The translations under genes were made by a program, and so were the position numbers. A model generated the notes under the pieces. That model saw only the letters and a list, made by a program, of their open reading frames with translations, did no database searches and was not told where the DNA came from. A stretch of 42,720 nt of DNA from a virus: IMG/VR virus record IMGVR_UViG_3300037517_001501, positions 1 through 42,720 of that record. One strand, given 5' to 3'. This document shows positions 29,034 through 34,683 of the stretch, one piece after another. Position 1 is the first letter of the stretch. Each line of letters starts with the position of its first letter.

Positions 29034-29234
29034 TCAGGCGTTCTGGAGTTCAGTCCAGACCTGCTCAGCGAGCCGCTGATGGGTGCCTTCACCGAACATT
29101 GCATCGAGTGCAACGCGAGGGCTGATGCCGGTTTCAACCATCGTCTTCGTGACAGCGGCGATAGCTTCCTGGCGGGTGCAGCCGGTAGCGGTCATGGCGT
29201 AGTTGACAGCTTTGATGATTCCGGGGCTGGTCAT
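29034..29234 (-). CDS. Small hypothetical helical protein
   Basis: The 66-residue product (ATG 29234, MTSPGIIKAVNYAMTATGCT) has a helical repeat (RQEAIAAVTKTMVETGISPR, VALDAMFGEGTHQRLAEQVW). I discard the longer frame because its first part is the 60-bp promoter repeat at 29283-29342. The Met-Thr-Ser-Pro start is shared with 30296-30493, whose leader is also alike. Function unknown. Confidence 0.6.
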   Translation of the reverse strand: MTSPGIIKAVNYAMTATGCTRQEAIAAVTKTMVETGISPRVALDAMFGEGTHQRLAEQVWTELQNA

Positions 29235-29282
29235 GACTGGCGGTGGTGCGGTGGTGGAGGCGTCTTCCCCTCCGATGCCCAT

Positions 29283-29342
29283 ACTGTAACCCGTGGTGGA
29301 CACCATGGCCACGCCAGCAGGGGCCAGTTCACACAGCGTCAC
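29283..29342 (-). promoter_or_regulatory. Duplicated 60-bp promoter-like element, copy 1
   Basis: It spans GTGACG to TACAGT on the minus strand. It shares with copy 2 (30543-30602) the elements TGTGAACYGGC and TGTCCRCCACGGGTTACAGT at identical spacing. TACAGT could be a -10 box. A GGAGG/CCTCC hairpin and then ATGACCAGCCC follow. Confidence 0.5.
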
Positions 29343-29541
29343 GTTTCCGGGCTTGCCGTTTCCGTTGCGCATCAGCAGCCCTGCCCTCAGGCGATCGTTT
29401 CCAGCACCGGGAGCACAACGGCGCGGTGCGGTCGCTGATCACGGTGCGGCCGCACTGGGGGCAGGTGGGCAGAGCGGGGAGCTCGCCAGCCAGGCGTAGG
29501 CGATGGCGGGCGGTTTTGTCGTGGCTGGGTTGGCGGGGCAT
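29329..29541 (-). CDS. Small zinc-ribbon protein
   Basis: The 70-residue product is basic and contains CPQCGRTVISDRTAPLCSRC, a two-knuckle zinc ribbon, followed by a helix-forming Arg/Lys tail (RAADAQRKRQARKRDAV). It may bind DNA or RNA. ATG 29541 overlaps the preceding stop (TGATG). Its 3' end overlaps the duplicated promoter element that serves the next gene. Confidence 0.65.
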   Translation of the reverse strand: MPRQPSHDKTARHRLRLAGELPALPTCPQCGRTVISDRTAPLCSRCWKRSPEGRAADAQRKRQARKRDAV

Positions 29542-29822
29542 CAGCGGACCCGGTAGCCGATCGACCCGTAGGCGACGGCCACGTCAGCTGCTACAGGGAC
29601 GCCAAGAGCACGGCAGCGGCAGGCTTGCCACAGACGGCGCAGCGATCTAGTGTCTGACCAGGTGTCAGGCCTGGACCAGAGATACATGTCCAGTTCGGCC
29701 GATGGCTGATCATCGGTGCCGAGCGTGATTGCGTGCCGCTTTGCGAAGCGAAGGGCAGCGTCGTTCAGTGCTTGTTGATCTTCCTCTGTGAATGAGCGGA
29801 TGATGCCGAGTGCGCCGGCCAT
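29541..29822 (-). CDS. Hypothetical protein (93 residues)
   Basis: The product MAGALGIIRSFTEEDQQALN... is helical. It contains a Trp-rich centre (MYLWSRPDTWSDTRSLRRLW) and CRCRALGVPVAADVAVAYGS. It is preceded by boundary-repeat copy 2 and coupled to the zinc-ribbon gene. Function unknown. Confidence 0.6.
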   Translation of the reverse strand: MAGALGIIRSFTEEDQQALNDAALRFAKRHAITLGTDDQPSAELDMYLWSRPDTWSDTRSLRRLWQACRCRALGVPVAADVAVAYGSIGYRVR

Positions 29823-29839
29823 GGTGTTGTATGCGAGTG

Positions 29840-29868
29840 GATGACTGCCGGATAGGCTCCGGCGGGCC
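29840..29868 (-). repeat. Gene-boundary repeat with hairpin, partial copy 2
   Basis: The 25-nt segment from 29840 differs from 23281 onward at a single position and includes CCGGAGCCTATCCGG on the minus strand. The part corresponding to the conserved gene end is not retained. It lies between 29877-30233 and 29541-29822. Confidence 0.75.
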
Positions 29869-29876
29869 GTGGGTGA

Positions 29877-30233
29877 TCAGGCGGTGGCTAGGTGCCCCCA
29901 GTTGCGCAGTAGAGCCGCTGCATCGGCCCGGTAGATCGCAGCTACTTCACGCATCATCTGGCGGGTGAGCACCACACCAGAGCGGCGCAGATCAGCCAGG
30001 TGGTTCATCGTGCGGCCGTGGGCTGCATCGCGTGCGGCGCGGACTTCCTTGGTGATCTGCTGAGAGGTCTTGCCGGCGTTGCGTGCGGCGCATGTGCGGC
30101 CGAAGAAGAACTCAGCGCTGGTGTCGTTGTTGCGCATCAGCACCGTGGCCTTGAGATTTTGACGACCGCAGCAATCGCAGGTGGTCACGGTGTCGTCGAT
30201 GTGCAGGGCGGTCAGGTTGGCGTAGGCAGTCAC
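29877..30233 (-). CDS. Zinc-finger accessory protein
   Basis: The 118-residue product starts at GTG 30233 (MTAYANLTALHIDDTVTTCD); the longer frame from 30320 is rejected because it would translate the boundary repeat. CDCCGRQNLKATVLMRNN plus FFFGRTCAARNAGK gives a CxxC...C zinc-binding arrangement with an unusual last ligand. The C-terminal two-thirds is helical (ITKEVRAARDAAHGRTMNHL). Function unknown. Confidence 0.6.
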   Translation of the reverse strand: MTAYANLTALHIDDTVTTCDCCGRQNLKATVLMRNNDTSAEFFFGRTCAARNAGKTSQQITKEVRAARDAAHGRTMNHLADLRRSGVVLTRQMMREVAAIYRADAAALLRNWGHLATA

Positions 30234-30265
30234 GGCTGGCGAGTGGCGGTGTGGTGGCGGGGCGT

Positions 30266-30311
30266 CGGATAGGCTCCGGCGAGCCTTGGGGTGGGTTAGG
30301 ACTGTCGTGCG
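30266..30311 (-). repeat. 46-bp gene-boundary repeat with hairpin, copy 3
   Basis: Identical over 46 bp to 23290-23335. It covers the last codons (Arg-Gln-Ser-stop) of 30296-30493 and the intergenic hairpin AGGCTC-GCCG-GAGCCT. The two host genes are otherwise unrelated. Confidence 0.9.
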
Positions 30312-30493
30312 AGGCGGCACGCAAGGCCTGCCTCTTGATCATCCTCCGGTCCATAGGTCTCCACCAGCAGCTTCATGCGGCCCTCATGGCCCATGGCATC
30401 AAACTCGTCTTTGCTGGTTGTGGCGTCGGGGTCAACGTACTCTTGCCAGAGCGCAAAACTGTTGGCTAGCTCGTGATAGGTGGGGCTGGTCAT
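30296..30493 (-). CDS. Small acidic hypothetical protein
   Basis: The 65-residue product MTSPTYHELANSFALWQEYV... has a helix with DPDATTSKDEFDAMGHEG, then LLVETYGPEDDQEAGL, and ends ...ARQS as does 23320-23508. The leader has the second copy of the 60-bp promoter-like element and a GGGGC/GCCCC hairpin. It is the gene directly after the sigma-like factor. Function unknown. Confidence 0.6.
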   Translation of the reverse strand: MTSPTYHELANSFALWQEYVDPDATTSKDEFDAMGHEGRMKLLVETYGPEDDQEAGLACRLARQS

Positions 30494-30542
30494 GGCTGGC
30501 AGTGGCGGTGTGGTGGCGGGGCTCTCTCGCCCCTGTGATCAC

Positions 30543-30602
30543 ACTGTAACCCGTGGCGGACAGACTGACAACCACTCGCCAGGCCGGTTCACAATCCGTC
30601 AC
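30543..30602 (-). promoter_or_regulatory. Duplicated 60-bp promoter-like element, copy 2
   Basis: Same layout as 29283-29342. Here a good -35 candidate, TTGTCA, lies 17 nt before TACAGT. The element begins at the stop codon of the sigma-like gene. A GGGGC-GAGAGA-GCCCC hairpin follows before ATG 30493. Confidence 0.55.
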
Positions 30603-31393
30603 GCCACCAACAGCCCCATCTGCAGCGCCGTCGCCTCGATCGCCTTCCTGCTACGGCCGCGTGGCCGCCGTGCTGGTTTCTCCACTGCCACGGTCTCCAC
30701 CTCCACCGCCAGCGCCAGCTGCAGCACCTCCGACGGCCGGCGCCCCTGCAGCAGGGCTTTCATGCACCGGTGGAACTGCTGCATTGGCCCGGCAGGGTAT
30801 GCCAGGCGCCGTGGTGCACCCCACCAGCTGAGCAGTGACGTGCGGTCGCCCTTGTGGATGCTGTCCCAGGCACGCAGCACCAGTTCCTTCAGCGGGTCGA
30901 TCCGTGGCAGCTCCAGCTCAGGCGTGCTGTAACCATCAGCGCCGTGGATGTCGTCGAGGTTGGATGTGCCCGTCATACTGGCGAGCATCTCGCTGAGCTC
31001 GCTGATCGTGAGGCCAGACTGTTCAGCCACGTCCTGAGCCGACAGGTCAGGGTCTGACATGAGGCGCTGCACCTTGCCCCACTTCTCCCGCCACTTGGTT
31101 GGGAACTTCATGGCGAACCCACGATCGCGGAACCAGTGCAGGATCTCCCCTTGGATGAACGGCACCACGATGGTGGATAAGGCGTAGGGTTTGCCTGAAC
31201 CTGGGTTGAGGCGGTCGGGGTCATACCGCCGGCAGCCACGGATCAGGCCGACGTAGGCGATCGCCTCCAGCTCGTCATAGGGCTGGGCGGTCTTGCGATG
31301 GAAGCGCCAAGCGGACTGCCGTGCCAGGCCGAGGTTGGCGGTGATCAGATCCTCGCTGATCGCGGTGGGGGTGGGGAAGGTGGTTGCGGTCAT
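30599..31393 (-). CDS. RNA polymerase sigma-70-like factor lacking a clear region 4
   Basis: The 264-residue product (ATG 31393, MTATTFPTPTAISEDLITAN) has region 2 at about residues 17-98: LGLARQSAWRFHRKTAQPYD, ELEAIAYVGLIRGCRRYDPD, then KPYALSTIVVPFIQGEILHW FRDRG. A region-3-like helix-turn-helix follows (LSAQDVAEQSGLTISELSEM). No recognisable region 4 follows; instead there is a Trp/Arg-rich domain and a basic tail (ARRPRGRSRKAIEATAL). This plan suits a phage sigma that redirects host polymerase to promoters without a -35 element. ATGA couples it to the preceding gene. It may read the late motif in this window (inference). Confidence 0.75.
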   Translation of the reverse strand: MTATTFPTPTAISEDLITANLGLARQSAWRFHRKTAQPYDELEAIAYVGLIRGCRRYDPDRLNPGSGKPYALSTIVVPFIQGEILHWFRDRGFAMKFPTKWREKWGKVQRLMSDPDLSAQDVAEQSGLTISELSEMLASMTGTSNLDDIHGADGYSTPELELPRIDPLKELVLRAWDSIHKGDRTSLLSWWGAPRRLAYPAGPMQQFHRCMKALLQGRRPSEVLQLALAVEVETVAVEKPARRPRGRSRKAIEATALQMGLLVA

Positions 31394-31713
31394 GGCGAAC
31401 AGCTGGTGTTGCAGTCTTGAATCGGAACCACCTCGCCTGTGCTGTGGAGCACAGCAGTCGATGAACACATCAGGGCCGAGTCACGAATCATGGCGAACGC
31501 GACACCGCCAGTGGGGCAATGGCGCAGGACGTGAGAAATGAGCCCGATCGCGCTGTGTTCAGCTACGCAGCGGTTGAGCTGGGCGGGAGTGCCGTCACAG
31601 GTGCGGAGGATCTCGATCTCCGCATCCGTCAGCGGCGTGGTGGGGATGAGCGTGCAGGGATCGCCGTTCCAGAGCGGGTAGGTCTTGCGGAACCAATGGC
31701 AGTCGGCGGTCAT
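31390..31713 (-). CDS. Cys-rich hypothetical protein before the sigma-like gene
   Basis: The 107-residue product starts MTADCHWFRKTYPLWNGDPC. It has eight or so Cys, including pairs that could bind a metal or form disulphides, and a central helix (DAEIEILRTCDGTPAQLNRCVAEHS, of which the ends are acidic and polar). It is coupled by ATGA to the sigma-like gene, so it may be its partner, for example an anti-sigma. No evidence beyond position exists. Confidence 0.55.
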   Translation of the reverse strand: MTADCHWFRKTYPLWNGDPCTLIPTTPLTDAEIEILRTCDGTPAQLNRCVAEHSAIGLISHVLRHCPTGGVAFAMIRDSALMCSSTAVLHSTGEVVPIQDCNTSCSP

Positions 31714-31835
31714 GGGTGGAAGGCCTCGCGCTCACCGTTGCCAACGATGTAGGCCACATCCCCACTAGGCGGCAGCAGGCGGCCTTTCAGGTGGCGAACA
31801 AAGTCACCAATAGCCCAGAGGGTTAAGTTCCTCAT
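31710..31835 (-). CDS. Small hypothetical protein (41 residues)
   Basis: ATG 31835 overlaps the stop of 31835-32197 (TGATG), and its stop overlaps the next ATG (ATGA). The product MRNLTLWAIGDFVRHLKGRL continues LPPSGDVAYIVGNGEREAF. The double coupling supports translation. Function unknown. Confidence 0.5.
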   Translation of the reverse strand: MRNLTLWAIGDFVRHLKGRLLPPSGDVAYIVGNGEREAFHP

Positions 31836-31855
31836 CACGACTGCACCTCTGGCTG
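31835..31855 (-). repeat. 21-bp gene-end repeat, copy 1
   Basis: Identical to 32512-32532. It encodes the common C-terminus Gln-Pro-Glu-Val-Gln-Ser and the TGA stop of two otherwise dissimilar genes. Confidence 0.85.
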
Positions 31856-32197
31856 CCGTGGGGTGATCGTGAGCGGCTCATGGCGCGACTGAAGCTCGGC
31901 CAAGCTGCCTGAGCTAAGAGGCAGCTGAATGCGATGAACAATCAAGGGTGAAGACCGTGAGCTGCGAGTAAATCGATAAACTGCAGCTTCATTGCCAGCG
32001 GCAAACGCATCAAAAAAGGCGCCCGAAAACTCTTGGCCGCGAATGGTGTAAGTGTCGAGAAGCGGGTTATAAAACCTGCATCCGATCGAATCCAAGGGGA
32101 ACAGGCAAGACCTGACAACAACTGCCCACCAGGGCGATATCTGATCTGGTGGGACTCCGCGTGTGATCAAGCGGAAGAGTCGTATGCGGATGGCCAT
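31835..32197 (-). CDS. Hypothetical protein in a cassette-like gene
   Basis: The 120-residue product begins MAIRIRLFRLITRGVPPDQI. Its body is more AT-rich than the surroundings. It has a hydrophobic region (ISPWWAVVVRSCLFPL) and a Phe-rich stretch (GQEFSGAFFDAFAAGNEAAV). It shares an 18-bp leader (32201-32218) and a 21-bp 3' end with gene 32512-32757, although the proteins are unrelated. Function unknown. Confidence 0.5.
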   Translation of the reverse strand: MAIRIRLFRLITRGVPPDQISPWWAVVVRSCLFPLDSIGCRFYNPLLDTYTIRGQEFSGAFFDAFAAGNEAAVYRFTRSSRSSPLIVHRIQLPLSSGSLAELQSRHEPLTITPRQPEVQS

Positions 32198-32200
32198 AGC

Positions 32201-32218
32201 GTGTGCGGTGGGTAAGTG
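32201..32218 (-). repeat. 18-bp gene-leader repeat, copy 1
   Basis: GTGTGCGGTGGGTAAGTG on the plus strand, identical to 32761-32778. Each copy lies 3 nt from the ATG of a minus-strand gene. Confidence 0.8.
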
Positions 32219-32260
32219 GTTAGGCGTTGAGAAGGTGACGCAGGGGGTCGCAGGAGCGCT

Positions 32261-32515
32261 TCAAGTATTGGCATGGGTCGCTTCCGGCTTTCCAGTCAAC
32301 CTGTCCCTGAGAGCCGCAATCGCCGCGTCAACCTGATCTGCCTCGCAGAACATGTGAAGGGTGTGATAGGCGTCGATTCGAACCGTAAGCTGAACCATCG
32401 GCTCATAAAAGCTATGCACCTCGTCGGCGCAGCATTCCCAATCACCTAGATCACTGACGACAACTTGGCGGCTTTTGCGCTTAGGTGGGAGCTTAATGTC
32501 GTGGAGGACGCTCAC
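32261..32515 (-). CDS. Hypothetical protein (84 residues)
   Basis: The product MSVLHDIKLPPKRKSRQVVV has a basic N-terminus and a middle alpha/beta region (VQLTVRIDAYHTLHMFCEAD, QVDAAIAALRDRLTG). ATG 32515 overlaps the preceding stop (ATGA). Function unknown. Confidence 0.55.
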   Translation of the reverse strand: MSVLHDIKLPPKRKSRQVVVSDLGDWECCADEVHSFYEPMVQLTVRIDAYHTLHMFCEADQVDAAIAALRDRLTGKPEATHANT

Positions 32516-32532
32516 GACTGCACCTCTGGCTG
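32512..32532 (-). repeat. 21-bp gene-end repeat, copy 2
   Basis: Identical to 31835-31855; the last codons and stop of 32512-32757. Confidence 0.85.
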
Positions 32533-32757
32533 GGGCTCACGCCTCTGCAGAGTGTAGGTGGTCTCACCAAGTTGGATAGCCTCGACGTTCTCGGTGACGT
32601 ACCACTCGCTCAGTGCGTCGATTTCCTCTGCTGTGAGGATTCGTTTAATCGTCATTTCCGCCAAGCCAGTGGCAGGCAGCCGGATGGTTACATCAGTGAC
32701 GTTGCCTGGCAGGTTGAGAGCCTTGGCTAGGCGGTGAAGGGCGGGTTGGTGGGTCAT
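32512..32757 (-). CDS. Hypothetical protein in a second cassette-like gene
   Basis: The 81-residue product (ATG 32757, MTHQPALHRLAKALNLPGNV) has strands TDVTIRLPATGLAEMTIKRI, a helix TAEEIDALSEWYVTEN and a final hairpin (AIQLGETTYTLQRRE). The longer frame is rejected because it would cover the 18-bp leader repeat and the end of the terminase gene. It shares leader and 3' end with 31835-32197. Function unknown. Confidence 0.55.
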   Translation of the reverse strand: MTHQPALHRLAKALNLPGNVTDVTIRLPATGLAEMTIKRILTAEEIDALSEWYVTENVEAIQLGETTYTLQRREPQPEVQS

Positions 32758-32760
32758 GGA

Positions 32761-32778
32761 GTGTGCGGTGGGTAAGTG
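32761..32778 (-). repeat. 18-bp gene-leader repeat, copy 2
   Basis: Identical to 32201-32218; between the large terminase stop and ATG 32757. Confidence 0.8.
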
Positions 32779-32779
32779 A

Positions 32780-34366
32780 TCACCTGAAACCCGGCATCGT
32801 GGAGAGCCGGCGCTGCCTGGGTTTGAAGGTGTCGCGGTCAGCGAACGGGTCTGGTGGCGGTGCACCAGACCCGTGGCCGTAGTGGACTGTGGAGACGCGC
32901 ATCGGGCCGGTGCCCTGCACGTGGTTCACCAGCTGGGTCATGGCATCCACCTGGTCGTCGTAGGTGTCGCCGGGGAACTTCAGCAGCTGAGACACGATCA
33001 GCGGCGTCAGCGGGTGATGGCGAGGCAGGAACACCCGGCCCTGGTTGAACTGTGGTGTGGCGGCATTGGCGCGGCTGACCTTCCCGCCATCGGGCTGCAC
33101 GGCGTGGAGGGAGTAGGAAACGGCGGCCTCCTTCAACACCGAGATCACGGCCGATCCGTTGGCCTTGTCCTCCACCAGCAGCTCGCCGAACTGCCACTGC
33201 GGCCACAGTCCGGTGATTGCTTTCACCGTGGCGCTGAAGTCCATCCGGCGGTTCACCGCATCGAGCAACCACAGGCCGGCGTTGTTCTGCCCCCAGTTCT
33301 GCAGGGCTACCATGTCGGTGCCGGCGGTGTCCTTGAACGTGCAATCGATCGAGCCGAGCGTTCGCACGAACCGCTCGGGCAGCACCGCATCGCCCTCATA
33401 GCCAGGCCGGTCAGTGGTGCCGTAGAACCGGAACATCGCCTCACTGAAGATCGTGCCGCCTGATGGTGACGGCCGCTGCTGGTAGAGCGCCTCCCAGTCC
33501 CGCACCGGGGTGTTGAGCTGTTTCCGGCGTGCCCAGTCGGCATCGAACCGGTCAGGGTCGAGGGCCTCGCCAGGCTGGCGATCATCCGGCTCGCGGGTGC
33601 AGAGCGCCGGCAGCGGCACTTGGACCGGTTCGGCAATGATCGGCATGTTGATCACGTGCCAGGGTTCTGCGGCATCGGCGTGGCCGTCGCGCTCTAGGTC
33701 CTCCACCTGCTGCAGCAACCAGCCGATGAGGTCGGCATCAGCCCAGCGGGTGTGGGTGATGAGCTTGCTGGCGCCGGGTTCCTCGCGGGTGTTCAGCACC
33801 GTGCTCCACCAGTCATAGAGCTGCCTGCGGTAGGCGGCGGATTCGGCCTCCTGGCGGTTTTTGATCGGGTCATCAACGTTCAGGAAGTCAGCCGGCAGGC
33901 CGGTGCCTTTGCCGACGCCTGCACCCCAGAAACCACCAAGGGAACCAGCGACCTTCCAGCGGCCCTTGCCGGCGCTGCTGGGGTCGAGAGCACCACCTGA
34001 TGCGACGAAGTAATCCCTTGCGGCCTGGCCGAACTCTTCGGCGAGGGTTTGGGTGTGAGCGCCTTGGCCCCATGTGCGGTCGGGATACCGGCGGAGGAAG
34101 AAAGAGGGCAGGAACCGGCTGAAGATGGTGGACTTGTAGTGCCGGGGCGGCAGCATGAGCAGCAGCCGGGGGAGATCACCATCAGCAACACGCTGGCCGA
34201 TCTCCACCAGGCGGGCGGTGTGGCGTGTGAACTCAAAGGCTGGGTAGACAGCGGCGATGTGGTCGCCGAAGGAGCGGGTGTAGGGATCGGGTGCCTGCAG
34301 GGCGTAGGACGGCAGTGGCTCCGTGAGCACATGGCCGCCTGATCGATCGGCGGTGAGGATGCTCAT
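32780..34366 (-). CDS. terL: Terminase large subunit
   Basis: The 528-residue product (ATG 34366, MSILTADRSGGHVLTEPLPS) is a DNA-packaging motor with ATPase and nuclease domains. The Walker A-like motif is at 73-80 (LLLMLPPRHYKST); the usual form is PPRHGKST, so a Tyr replaces a Gly. Walker B is at about 161-166 (FLNVDDPIKNRQEAES). The RNase H-like nuclease contains GSIDCTFKDT, LLVEDKANGSAV and GDTYDDQVDAMTQL. The form LNVDDPIKNRQEAES places it with the psiM2-type terminases. The start overlaps the small-subunit stop (ATGA), and the two subunits form the expected pair. Confidence 0.92.
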   Translation of the reverse strand: MSILTADRSGGHVLTEPLPSYALQAPDPYTRSFGDHIAAVYPAFEFTRHTARLVEIGQRVADGDLPRLLLMLPPRHYKSTIFSRFLPSFFLRRYPDRTWGQGAHTQTLAEEFGQAARDYFVASGGALDPSSAGKGRWKVAGSLGGFWGAGVGKGTGLPADFLNVDDPIKNRQEAESAAYRRQLYDWWSTVLNTREEPGASKLITHTRWADADLIGWLLQQVEDLERDGHADAAEPWHVINMPIIAEPVQVPLPALCTREPDDRQPGEALDPDRFDADWARRKQLNTPVRDWEALYQQRPSPSGGTIFSEAMFRFYGTTDRPGYEGDAVLPERFVRTLGSIDCTFKDTAGTDMVALQNWGQNNAGLWLLDAVNRRMDFSATVKAITGLWPQWQFGELLVEDKANGSAVISVLKEAAVSYSLHAVQPDGGKVSRANAATPQFNQGRVFLPRHHPLTPLIVSQLLKFPGDTYDDQVDAMTQLVNHVQGTGPMRVSTVHYGHGSGAPPPDPFADRDTFKPRQRRLSTMPGFR

Positions 34367-34683
34367 GAGACCAGCTTCGCCAGCCTGGCGGCGGTGTTGA
34401 TCGCGCCCAGGGCAATGTGGTATTGCTTCGCCTTGCGGGCCTCCAGCTGCAGGGTGCTGCACTGGCTGAGCAGATCAGCGATCATCTGCGGGCGTTCTAG
34501 GTCCCAGTCGGCGCGGAGTTGATCGCGTGCGGCGGCGAGGTAATCACTGCATACGCGATCTGATACCCCCCACTTTTCAGCGGCAAATCGCACGCAATCA
34601 GAACGGCGACCACCATTAGCAATGATCTGCGCGAACTTACGGACGCGAAGCTCAAACTCTGCAGATGTCGCCCTGGCTGCCAT
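34363..34683 (-). CDS. Terminase small subunit
   Basis: The 106-residue, helical product contains a helix-turn-helix-like N-terminal region (RVRKFAQIIANGGRRSDCVR, AAEKWGVSDRVCSDYLAAAR) and a C-terminal helical oligomerisation segment (LLSQCSTLQLEARKAKQYHI). Size, fold type and position directly before the large subunit support the call. ATG 34683 lies within TAATGG, overlapping the end of the methyltransferase gene. Confidence 0.8.
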   Translation of the reverse strand: MAARATSAEFELRVRKFAQIIANGGRRSDCVRFAAEKWGVSDRVCSDYLAAARDQLRADWDLERPQMIADLLSQCSTLQLEARKAKQYHIALGAINTAARLAKLVS

